Of a stretch of 35,558 nucleotides of DNA, positions 24,700-31,927 are shown one piece after another (the stretch's first letter is position 1; every line of letters begins with the position of its first letter). The stretch covers positions 34,946 to 70,503 of the forward strand of contig UCIA01000027.1 of the NCBI GenBank assembly GCA_900472295.1. Reading direction: 5' to 3'. Position numbers and translations under genes: made by a program. The notes beneath the pieces are model-generated. The model did not search any database, was not told where the DNA came from, and was given only the letters and a program-made list of their open reading frames with translations. The DNA comes from Hyphomicrobiales bacterium. GTDB taxonomy: Bacteria > Pseudomonadota > Alphaproteobacteria > Rhizobiales > Rhizobiaceae.

Positions 24700-25389
24700 G
24701 TGTCCGAGGTGACAACAGCATTGCTGGCCGGGGCGATTGCGCTGGCTCTCGTCTTGCACCTCGCCCGGCATATGCGCGCCAGCCGCAACAGGGCAGCCGC
24801 AGCACACGCCGCCGAGGATGCCAGCATCCGGAGCGTCATCCCGGATGCGGTCGACGTCTCGGACGGCACGGTCGGGGTTGTCACCTGGGCCGGCACATGG
24901 AACGGACAGCGCGTGCAGCTGCGCACCATCGTCGACACACTGGCGACGCGAAAGCTGCCGGCGCGCTGGCTCAGCGTTACGATCACCGAACCCATTGCGG
25001 TGCCGGCGACCTTCGACATGATGATGCGGCCGGGCTCGCCGACAACCTTCTCCAATTTCGACCATCTCCAGCACACGCTGCCGAAGGCACCCGGCTTTCC
25101 CTTGGAGGCCGTGCTGCGAACCGACCTCAGGGCGGCGCGCTTTCCGCAAAACCTGATCGCCAGTCATTTGGACATCTTTGCCGAAGGGCGCGCCAAGGAA
25201 CTTTTGATCACACCGAACGGCGTGCGCATCGTCTGGCTGCTGGCCGAGGCCGAGCGCGCGCGTTACGGCGTGTTCCGGCAGGCTGCTTTCGGCGACACGA
25301 GGCTCGAACCCGCGCTGGTCGAAAGATTGCTCACCTCCGCCTCAGGGCTGCGCGATGCCATCAACCGACAGGAAAGGCAGGTAGCATGA
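24700..25389 (+). CDS. Membrane-anchored protein of unknown function
   Basis: This 229-residue protein has one N-terminal membrane helix (about residues 6-24, ALLAGAIALALVLHLARH) and a soluble remainder of about 200 residues with no motif I recognise (WAGTWNGQRVQLRTIVDTLA, SNFDHLQHTLPKAPGFPLEA). The start is a GTG at 24700, with a second GTG at 24709 also possible; neither has a strong ribosome site. Its stop overlaps the next ATG, so both are translated together. It probably belongs to the same operon as the APC permease. Function unknown; cytoplasmic or periplasmic facing is not decided. Confidence 0.7.
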   Translation: MSEVTTALLAGAIALALVLHLARHMRASRNRAAAAHAAEDASIRSVIPDAVDVSDGTVGVVTWAGTWNGQRVQLRTIVDTLATRKLPARWLSVTITEPIAVPATFDMMMRPGSPTTFSNFDHLQHTLPKAPGFPLEAVLRTDLRAARFPQNLIASHLDIFAEGRAKELLITPNGVRIVWLLAEAERARYGVFRQAAFGDTRLEPALVERLLTSASGLRDAINRQERQVA

Positions 25390-25709
25390 GCGCTCCCTCC
25401 TCTGCACCAACGAACCCGTATCTCGTACTCGGCGCGGCCATCGTCCTGCCGGCCAGCGGCCATGTCATTCTCGGCGTGCCGGTGCGCGGCCTGCAATTCC
25501 TGTTCTTCATGGTTATCCTGGCCTGGGTAACGGCCAAGATCGCGCCTGAAGACGCCAGCTTCGTCGGCCGCCACGCCGGCGGCTTCCTGATCTATGCGCT
25601 GTCGATCCTCGACGCCTACAGACTAGCCCGCATCCGCACTGCCATATGGGTTCACAGCGCCCGCGCCAGCGGCGATACTGCGCAGAGCGGCATTGAGCCG
25701 CATACGTAA
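25386..25709 (+). CDS. Small membrane protein of unknown function
   Basis: This 107-residue protein has hydrophobic segments at about 12-30 and 35-50 and a third weaker one at about 65-80 (GGFLIYALSILDAYRLARIR). It has no recognised family. The ATG at 25386 overlaps the stop of the preceding gene by four bases (ATGA), giving strong evidence of translational coupling. It ends the six-gene membrane cassette; an AT-rich gap follows before mgsA. Confidence 0.7.
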   Translation: MSAPSSAPTNPYLVLGAAIVLPASGHVILGVPVRGLQFLFFMVILAWVTAKIAPEDASFVGRHAGGFLIYALSILDAYRLARIRTAIWVHSARASGDTAQSGIEPHT

Positions 25710-25793
25710 CTACAGGAATATTTTTTTCATATGATTGAATTCGGCCAACGCATTCGGTACATCATCTCTTAGCTGCAAACGCCGGAGGCTGAC
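25710..25793 (+). promoter_or_regulatory. AT-rich gap, likely promoter of the mgs-gmaS-mgd operon
   Basis: This 84-base gap contains a T run (25721-25727) followed by the palindrome TCATATGA (25728-25735), and ends with GGAGG before the mgsA ATG. The TTTCAT at 25725-25730 recalls TTTCAT-CCC-ATGAAA upstream of tmoX. No clear -35/-10 pair is seen. Confidence 0.35.
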
Positions 25794-26690
25794 ATGTGTG
25801 GAATCGTCGGACTTTTTCTGAAGGACAAGTCGCTTGAGCCGCAGCTCGGCTCGATGCTGTCGCAGATGCTGATCTCGCTCAGCGACCGCGGCCCCGACAG
25901 CGCCGGCATCGCCATTTATGGTGCGCCTTCCAAAAACGAAGCCAAGATTACCATCCAGTCGGCGAAGCCCGATCGCGATTTCCGCGGCCTCGACGCCGAA
26001 CTCGCCAAGGCCATCGGCGCGACGGTGAGCATTGCGGTGAAGTCGACGCATGCCGTGCTCAGAACCGCGCCCGACAAGGTCGACGCCGCACGCGAGGCCC
26101 TGCAGTCGATCCGGCCCGACGTGCGCATCATGGGCGCCGGCGAAGCGGTGGAAATCTACAAGGAAGTCGGCCTGCCGGAGGCGGTCGTCGACCGTTTCGA
26201 TGTCCGCTCGATGACCGGCACGCATGGCATCGGCCACACCCGCATGGCAACGGAATCGGCCGTCACCACGATGGGGGCGCATCCGTTTTCGACCGGCGCC
26301 GACCAGTGCCTGGTGCACAATGGCTCGCTGTCCAACCACAACAATGTGCGGCGCGAACTCAAGCGCGAAGGCATGACCTTCGAGACCGAGAACGACACCG
26401 AGGTCGCGGCCGCCTACCTCTCTTCGCAGATGGCGCATGGCAAGAACCTTGGCGAGGCGCTGGAAGGCACGCTGTCAGACCTCGACGGCTTCTTCACCTT
26501 CGTCGTCGGCACCAAGAACGGTTTCGGCGTGGTGCGCGACCCGATCGCCTGCAAGCCGGCCGTCATGGCCGAGACCGACCAGTATGTCGCCTTCGGCTCG
26601 GAATATCGCGCGCTGACCAAGCTGCCCGGCATAGACAATGCGAGGGTCTGGGAACCGGAACCCGCAACCGTCTATTTCTGGGAGCATTGA
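25794..26690 (+). CDS. mgsA: N-methylglutamate synthase subunit A (class II glutamine amidotransferase-like)
   Basis: This 298-residue protein begins MCGIVGLF, so Cys2 would be the N-terminal nucleophile of a class II glutaminase domain. GIGHTRMATESAVT and VHNGSLSNHNNVRREL are the other expected active-site segments. In the methylamine pathway MgsABC makes N-methylglutamate from methylamine or gamma-glutamylmethylamide and 2-oxoglutarate. The three subunits correspond to separated parts of glutamate synthase large subunit. GGAGG precedes the ATG, and mgsB starts four bases after the stop. The downstream gmaS and mgd genes make this assignment firm. A GlxB-like role would be the alternative in isolation. 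Confidence 0.9.
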   Translation: MCGIVGLFLKDKSLEPQLGSMLSQMLISLSDRGPDSAGIAIYGAPSKNEAKITIQSAKPDRDFRGLDAELAKAIGATVSIAVKSTHAVLRTAPDKVDAAREALQSIRPDVRIMGAGEAVEIYKEVGLPEAVVDRFDVRSMTGTHGIGHTRMATESAVTTMGAHPFSTGADQCLVHNGSLSNHNNVRRELKREGMTFETENDTEVAAAYLSSQMAHGKNLGEALEGTLSDLDGFFTFVVGTKNGFGVVRDPIACKPAVMAETDQYVAFGSEYRALTKLPGIDNARVWEPEPATVYFWEH

Positions 26691-26694
26691 GCCC

Positions 26695-27423
26695 ATGCCG
26701 GCAACCAAACTTTCGAAGGCGTCGCAAGACCAGGCGTCCCGGGTCTTCGATCTCGATGTGTCGTCGCTGCGCGAGCTGAACCAGGCGCTGCACAACCTGA
26801 CATCAGGTTCCAACGAGACGGCGTGGGAAGTGCTGCACCCCAAGGGCAGCCATTCGGTCGCCGTCGGCGTCGACCAGCCGGTCAGCATCGATGTGCGCGG
26901 CAGCGTCGGCTATTATTGCGCCGGCATGAATGACGGCGCCGCGATCACCGTGCACGGTTCGGCCGGCCCTGGCGTCGGCGAAAACATGATGTCGGGCTCG
27001 ATCGTCATCAAGGGCGACGCCAGCCAGTATGCCGGCGCCACCGGCAAGGGCGGACTTCTGGTCATCGAGGGCAACGCATCCTCGCGCTGCGGCATCTCGA
27101 TGAAAGGCATCGACATCGTCGTGCACGGCAATATCGGCCACATGTCGGCCTTCATGGCGCAGTCCGGCAATCTGGTGGTGCTGGGCGATGCCGGCGATGC
27201 GCTGGGCGATTCCATCTACGAGGCTCGGCTGTTCGTGCGCGGCAAGGTCGAGAGCCTGGGTGCCGACTGCATCGCCAAGGAGATGCGGCCCGAGCATATC
27301 GAACTGCTGCAGGGCCTGCTCGACCGCGCCGGCGTTACCGGCGTCAAGCCGTCGGAATTCAAGCGCTACGGCTCGGCGCGCACGCTCTACAATTTCAATA
27401 TCGACAACGCCGACGCGTATTGA
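26695..27423 (+). CDS. mgsB: N-methylglutamate synthase subunit B (GltB C-terminal GXGXG-domain-like)
   Basis: This 242-residue protein is a right-handed beta-helix of repeated glycine turns (GSAGPGVGENMMSG, GDASQYAGATGKGG, GNASSRCGISMKG, GDAGDALGDSI), the GXGXG domain that forms the C-terminus of glutamate synthase. In MgsABC it is a structural subunit that bridges the glutaminase and synthase parts. ATG at 26695 was chosen because the in-frame extension from 26638 would overlap mgsA in another frame. It lies between mgsA (four-base gap) and mgsC (six-base gap), so the three are coexpressed. Confidence 0.9.
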   Translation: MPATKLSKASQDQASRVFDLDVSSLRELNQALHNLTSGSNETAWEVLHPKGSHSVAVGVDQPVSIDVRGSVGYYCAGMNDGAAITVHGSAGPGVGENMMSGSIVIKGDASQYAGATGKGGLLVIEGNASSRCGISMKGIDIVVHGNIGHMSAFMAQSGNLVVLGDAGDALGDSIYEARLFVRGKVESLGADCIAKEMRPEHIELLQGLLDRAGVTGVKPSEFKRYGSARTLYNFNIDNADAY

Positions 27424-27429
27424 GGCAGC

Positions 27430-28758
27430 ATGACCTACAAGAACCCGCCGACGACACCGCGCAAATCCGCGACCTTCGACGACTACACGCTTTCCGAAAT
27501 CCGCCGCGCCGCGGCGACCGGCATCTATGACATCCGGGGTGCCGGGGCCAAGCGCAAGCTGCCGCATTTCGATGATCTTTTGTTCCTGGGCGCCTCGATC
27601 TCGCGCTATCCGCTCGAAGGCTATCGCGAGCGCTGCGACACATCGGTGGTGCTAGGCTCGCGCCATGCCAAGAAGCCGATCGAACTGAAGATCCCGATCA
27701 CCATTGCCGGCATGAGTTTCGGCTCGCTGTCGGGCCCAGCGAAAGAAGCGCTTGGCCGGGGTGCTACGCTGTCGGGGACGTCGACCACCACCGGCGATGG
27801 CGGCATGACCGAGGAAGAGCGCGGCCATTCCAAGCAACTGGTCTATCAGTACCTGCCTTCCCGCTACGGCATGAACCCGAGGGATTTGCGCCGCGCCGAT
27901 GCCATCGAAGTCGTCGTCGGCCAGGGCGCCAAGCCCGGCGGCGGCGGCATGCTGCTTGGCCAGAAAATCTCCGACCGCGTGGCCGAAATGCGCACGCTTC
28001 CGAAAGGCATTGACCAGCGCTCGGCCTCGCGCCATCCCGACTGGACCGGACCCGACGATCTCGAGATCAAGATCCTCGAACTGCGCGAAATCACCGACTG
28101 GGAAAAGCCGATCTACGTCAAGGTCGGCGGCGCGCGGCCCTATTATGACACCGCGCTGGCGGTGAAGGCCGGCGCCGATGTCGTCGTGGTCGACGGCATG
28201 CAGGGCGGCACGGCAGCCACCCAGGAAGTGTTCATCGAAAATGTCGGGATGCCGACACTTGCCTGCATCAGGCCGGCGGTGCAGGCGCTGCAGGATCTCG
28301 GCATGCACCGCAAGGTGCAGCTGATCGTGTCGGGCGGCATCCGCAACGGCGCCGATGTCGCCAAGGCGCTGGCGCTCGGCGTCGATGCCGTCTCGATCGG
28401 CACGGCGGCGCTGGTGGCGCTCGGCGACAATGATCCGCGCTGGGAGTCAGAATATAACGCGCTCGGCACCACAGCCGGCGCTTATGACGACTGGCACGAG
28501 GGCCGCGACCCCGCGGGCATCACCACGCAGGATCCGGAGCTGATGAAGCGGGTCGACCCGATCGCTGCCGGACGGCGGCTGGCGAATTATCTGAAGGTGA
28601 TGACGCTCGAGGCGCAGACCATCGCGCGTGCGTGCGGCAAGAACAGCTTGCACAATCTCGAGCCCGAGGATCTCGTCGCGCTCACCATCGAAGCGGCCGC
28701 CATGGCCGGCGTGCCGCTTGCCGGCACCAACTGGATACCGGGGAAGAACGGCTTCTAA
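27430..28758 (+). CDS. mgsC: N-methylglutamate synthase subunit C (FMN-binding glutamate synthase domain)
   Basis: This 442-residue protein is the FMN-containing synthase domain of the GltB family. It shows AGMSFGSLSGPAKEALGRGA and GQGAKPGGGGMLLG, which line the FMN and substrate site, and VSGGIRNGADVAKALALGVD in the phosphate-binding half of the barrel. In the N-methylglutamate pathway it joins methylamine-derived nitrogen to 2-oxoglutarate. GAGG lies upstream of the ATG. It is followed 37 bases later by gmaS. Sequence and context agree strongly. Confidence 0.92.
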   Translation: MTYKNPPTTPRKSATFDDYTLSEIRRAAATGIYDIRGAGAKRKLPHFDDLLFLGASISRYPLEGYRERCDTSVVLGSRHAKKPIELKIPITIAGMSFGSLSGPAKEALGRGATLSGTSTTTGDGGMTEEERGHSKQLVYQYLPSRYGMNPRDLRRADAIEVVVGQGAKPGGGGMLLGQKISDRVAEMRTLPKGIDQRSASRHPDWTGPDDLEIKILELREITDWEKPIYVKVGGARPYYDTALAVKAGADVVVVDGMQGGTAATQEVFIENVGMPTLACIRPAVQALQDLGMHRKVQLIVSGGIRNGADVAKALALGVDAVSIGTAALVALGDNDPRWESEYNALGTTAGAYDDWHEGRDPAGITTQDPELMKRVDPIAAGRRLANYLKVMTLEAQTIARACGKNSLHNLEPEDLVALTIEAAAMAGVPLAGTNWIPGKNGF

Positions 28759-28795
28759 AAACTCACGTCAAAAATACCATAAGCGAGGAACTATA

Positions 28796-30103
28796 ATGGG
28801 GAACGATCTCGCCGCATTCGCCAAGGAAAACGGCGTCAAATATTTCATGATTTCCTACACCGACCTGTTCGGTGGCCAGCGCGCCAAGCTGGTGCCGGCG
28901 CAGGCGATAGCCGACATGCAGAAGGACGGCGCCGGCTTTGCCGGTTTCGCCACCTGGCTCGACCTGACGCCGGCGCATCCTGATATGCTGGCGGTGCCGG
29001 ATCCGGATTCGGTGATCCAGCTGCCGTGGAAGCCGGATGTCGCCTGGGTCGCTGCCAACTGCATCATGGACGACAAGGAAGTCGAGCAGGCGCCGCGTAA
29101 CACGCTGCGGCGGCTGATCGCGGAAGCCGCCAGCGACGGCATGCATGTCAAGACCGGGGTCGAGGCCGAGTTCTTCCTGATCTCGCCGGACGGCAGCGTC
29201 ATCTCCGACAAATACGATACGGCCTCGAAGCCCTGCTACGACCAGCAGGCGGTGATGCGCCGCTACGACGTCATCGCCGAGATCTGCGACCACATGCTGG
29301 CGCTGGGCTGGGGCCCCTACCAGAACGACCATGAGGACGCCAACGGCCAGTTCGAGATGAACTGGGCCTTCGACGATGTGCTGGCCACCGCCGACAAGCA
29401 CTCGTTCTTCAAGTTCATGGTCAAGTCCGTCGCCGAAAAGCACGGCCTGCGCGCCACCTTCATGCCAAAGCCCTTCCAGGGCCTGACCGGCAATGGTTGC
29501 CACGCCCATATCTCGGTGTGGGACAAGGCCGGCAAGGTCAACGTCTTTGCCGACAATGCGATGGAGCTCGGTCTCTCGGCCAAGGGCAAGAATTTCCTCG
29601 GCGGCATCATGAAGCACGCCTCGGCGCTGGCCGCGATCACCAATCCGACGGTCAATTCCTACAAACGCATCAATGCGCCGCGCACCATTTCGGGCGCCAC
29701 CTGGGCGCCGAACACAGTGACCTGGACCGGCAACAACCGCACCCACATGGTGCGTGTGCCTGGCCCCGGCCGCTTCGAACTGCGCCTGCCGGACGGCGCC
29801 GCCAACCCTTATCTGCTGCAGGCGGTCATCATCGCCGCCGGCCTCGACGGCATTCGCTCCAAGGCCGATCCCGGCAAGCGCTACGACATCGACATGTACC
29901 AGCATGGCCATACGGTGAAGGGTGCGCCGAAGCTGCCGCTCAACCTGCTCGACGCGCTTCGCGAATATGACAAGGACAAATCGCTCAAGGCGGCGCTGGG
30001 TGAGGAATTCTCGTCGGCTTACCTAAAGCTGAAGCACCAGGAATGGAATTCCTATGCTTCGCACTTCACGCAATGGGAGCGCGACCACACGCTGGACATC
30101 TAA
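28796..30103 (+). CDS. gmaS: Gamma-glutamylmethylamide synthetase (glutamine-synthetase family)
   Basis: This 435-residue glutamine-synthetase-like enzyme joins methylamine to glutamate with ATP, giving gamma-glutamylmethylamide. Family segments are KTGVEAEFFLI (metal and glutamate site), NGCHAHISVWD (ATP/metal His), and RVPGPGRFELRLPDGAANPY. Length and the replaced ammonium-site region are like GmaS rather than GlnA. ATG at 28796 follows GAGGA; an in-frame extension into mgsC was not used. It lies between mgsABC and mgdABCD, the usual neighbourhood of the methylamine indirect pathway. A gamma-glutamylpolyamine synthetase is a less likely alternative. Confidence 0.92.
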   Translation: MGNDLAAFAKENGVKYFMISYTDLFGGQRAKLVPAQAIADMQKDGAGFAGFATWLDLTPAHPDMLAVPDPDSVIQLPWKPDVAWVAANCIMDDKEVEQAPRNTLRRLIAEAASDGMHVKTGVEAEFFLISPDGSVISDKYDTASKPCYDQQAVMRRYDVIAEICDHMLALGWGPYQNDHEDANGQFEMNWAFDDVLATADKHSFFKFMVKSVAEKHGLRATFMPKPFQGLTGNGCHAHISVWDKAGKVNVFADNAMELGLSAKGKNFLGGIMKHASALAAITNPTVNSYKRINAPRTISGATWAPNTVTWTGNNRTHMVRVPGPGRFELRLPDGAANPYLLQAVIIAAGLDGIRSKADPGKRYDIDMYQHGHTVKGAPKLPLNLLDALREYDKDKSLKAALGEEFSSAYLKLKHQEWNSYASHFTQWERDHTLDI

Positions 30104-30140
30104 CTGTCCTAGCTGGTGCGAGCGAACTCGGAATGAACGT

Positions 30141-31394
30141 ATGAAATACTCGATCTTCTCGCTCGCACGCGCTGCTCTTTCCGGCCACAAGAACTGGCAG
30201 CGCACCTGGCGCGATGCCAGCCCGAAGGACCATTACGATGTGGTGATCATCGGCGGCGGCGGCCACGGGCTCGCCACCGCCTGGTTCCTCGCCAGTGAGT
30301 TCGGCATTAAAAATGTCGCCGTGCTGGAAAAGGGCTGGATCGGCTCCGGCAATGCTGGCCGCAACACTACCATCATCCGCTCCAATTACGGCCTGCCCGG
30401 CAACACCGGCTTCTACGAATTGTCGATGAAGCTGTGGGAGCGGATGGAGCAGGATCTCAACTACAATTCGATGGTCAGCCAGCGCGGCGTGCTCAACCTC
30501 TACCATTCCGACGCGCAGCGCGACGCCTATGCGCGGCGTGGCAACACCATGCGCATCAACGGCATCGACGCCGAACTGCTCGACCAGGCGGCGCTGAAGA
30601 AGATGCTGCCGTTTCTGAATTTTGACCATGCGCGCTTTCCCGTGCAGGGTGGGCTGCTGCAGCGGCGCGGCGGCACGGCGCGGCATGACGCGGTGGTCTG
30701 GGGCTATGCCCATGCGGCGAGCGAACTCGGCGTCGACATCATCCAGAATTGTGAAGTGACCGGCTTTGTCAGAGACGGTAATAGCAAGGTGACCGGGGTC
30801 GAGACCTCGCGCGGCAAGATCGGCGCCGGCAAGGTCGGCATGGCCGTCGCCGGCTCCTCGTCGCGCGTCGCCGCAATGGCCGGCCTGCGCCTGCCGATCG
30901 AAAGCCATGTGCTGCAAGCCTTCGTCTCGGAAGCGATCAAGCCGCTCATTCCCGGCGTCATGACCTTCGGCGCCGGCCATTTTTATGTCAGCCAGTCGGA
31001 CAAGGGCGGGCTAGTCTTCGGCGGCGACATCGACGGCTACAATTCCTACGCCCAGCGCGGCAATCTGCCTGTCATGGAAGACGTCTGCGAAGGCGGCATG
31101 GCGCTGATCCCGATGATCGGCCGCGTGCGGCTGTTGCGCCAGTGGGGCGGCATCATGGACATGTCGATGGACGGCTCGCCGATCATCGACAAGACGCCGG
31201 TCGACGGGCTCTATCTCAATGCCGGCTGGTGCTATGGCGGCTTCAAGGCGACGCCCGGCTCCGGCTTCGTGTTTGCCCATCTTCTGGCCCGCGACGAATC
31301 GCACAAGGAGGCGGCGCTGTTTCGCCTCGACCGATTCCAGCGCGGCGCCATGATCGACGAAAAGGGCCAGGGCGCCCAACCGAACCTGCACTGA
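30141..31394 (+). CDS. mgdA: N-methylglutamate dehydrogenase subunit A (sarcosine oxidase beta-like, FAD/FMN)
   Basis: This 417-residue flavoprotein resembles SoxB of heterotetrameric sarcosine oxidase. It has an N-terminal dinucleotide-binding motif IIGGGGHG (residues 36-43) and an ARHDAV segment whose His (182) is in the place expected for covalent FMN attachment. It ends with a C-terminal GWCYGGFKATPGSG segment typical of the DAO family. In MgdABCD it oxidises N-methylglutamate to glutamate and passes formaldehyde equivalents on. ATG at 30141 was chosen; an earlier in-frame start at 30054 would overlap gmaS. It lies 37 bases after gmaS. A plain sarcosine oxidase is possible, but context favours mgdA. 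Confidence 0.88.
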   Translation: MKYSIFSLARAALSGHKNWQRTWRDASPKDHYDVVIIGGGGHGLATAWFLASEFGIKNVAVLEKGWIGSGNAGRNTTIIRSNYGLPGNTGFYELSMKLWERMEQDLNYNSMVSQRGVLNLYHSDAQRDAYARRGNTMRINGIDAELLDQAALKKMLPFLNFDHARFPVQGGLLQRRGGTARHDAVVWGYAHAASELGVDIIQNCEVTGFVRDGNSKVTGVETSRGKIGAGKVGMAVAGSSSRVAAMAGLRLPIESHVLQAFVSEAIKPLIPGVMTFGAGHFYVSQSDKGGLVFGGDIDGYNSYAQRGNLPVMEDVCEGGMALIPMIGRVRLLRQWGGIMDMSMDGSPIIDKTPVDGLYLNAGWCYGGFKATPGSGFVFAHLLARDESHKEAALFRLDRFQRGAMIDEKGQGAQPNLH

Positions 31395-31409
31395 GGCGGC
31401 CGGAACACG

Positions 31410-31685
31410 ATGCGCATCACCTGTCCCTTCTGCGGCGAACGCGAACTTAGCGAGTTCAGCTATCTCGGCGACGCCAAGCCGGTGCGGCCAGCGGCCGATG
31501 CCGGTGAAGAGGCTGTCTACGACTATGTCTATCTGCGCGACAATGTCGCCGGCGTGATGGCTGAGAACTGGTATCACGGCGGCGGCTGCCGCGCCTGGCT
31601 GGAGGTCACCCGCAACACGCTGACGCATGAGATTTCAGCGGTGGAGCCGGCGGCAGGCGCCGGCGCGAGGCAGGTGGCGAAATGA
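31410..31685 (+). CDS. mgdB: N-methylglutamate dehydrogenase subunit B (sarcosine oxidase delta-like, zinc)
   Basis: This 91-residue protein matches SoxD, the small zinc subunit of heterotetrameric sarcosine oxidase. The likely zinc ligands are C5, C8, H56 and C60 (CPFC and HGGGC segments). The WYHGGGCRAWLEVTRNT segment is strongly characteristic. It follows mgdA by 15 bases. Its stop overlaps an ATG (ATGA) of a repeat-derived reading frame that separates it from mgdC, an unusual arrangement because soxD and soxA are normally adjacent or overlapping. Confidence 0.9.
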   Translation: MRITCPFCGERELSEFSYLGDAKPVRPAADAGEEAVYDYVYLRDNVAGVMAENWYHGGGCRAWLEVTRNTLTHEISAVEPAAGAGARQVAK

Positions 31686-31927
31686 GCTATTTTGCCCAGG
31701 TCAGCGCTGCCCCTCACCTGCCTGCCGGCATCCTCTCCCCGCATAGGGACGGGGAGAGGGGCGATGGCCGCAACCTTGGCGCCTTTCCTGCAACGTTGAT
31801 TGGCGAAATCGTAGATGAAGGCGTCCTTCTCCCCGTCACTATACGGGGAGAAGTGCCCGGCAGGGCGATGAGGGGCAGCGCAACCCTCTCGCATTTCATC
31901 AAACTCACGGAAGGCCGGCAATCGTGA
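31682..31927 (+). CDS. Doubtful 81-residue open frame created by a repeat insert between mgdB and mgdC
   Basis: This frame starts with an ATG overlapping the mgdB stop (ATGA) and ends with TGA overlapping the mgdC GTG start (GTGA), so four bases are shared at each end. Most of it (31720-31880) is repeat DNA with two strong hairpins, and the peptide (PAGILSPHRDGERGDGRN in part) looks like no protein domain. It may be translated merely to keep coupling from mgdB to mgdC across the insert. Function as a protein is unlikely. Its open frame through a repeat is worth noting. Confidence 0.35.
   Translation: MSYFAQVSAAPHLPAGILSPHRDGERGDGRNLGAFPATLIGEIVDEGVLLPVTIRGEVPGRAMRGSATLSHFIKLTEGRQS
31732..31853. 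repeat. REP-like element with two perfect hairpins inside the mgd operon
   Basis: CCTCTCCCCG / CGGGGAGAGG (31732-31741 and 31750-31759) and CTTCTCCCCGT / ACGGGGAGAAG (31826-31836 and 31843-31853) are perfect inverted repeats sharing the core TCTCCCCG. The end of the window (35541-35558) begins a sequence with the same CTTCTCCCC core, and the element at 18156-18290 is similar in style. Repeats of this type are normally between transcription units, not within one. Confidence 0.7.

Noticed and set aside
31732..31853. Possible CRISPR or insertion-sequence remnant between mgdB and mgdC
   Set aside because: There are only two non-identical hairpins, no regular spacers, no terminal target duplication that I can see and no transposase fragment. 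It reads as a REP-like repeat.
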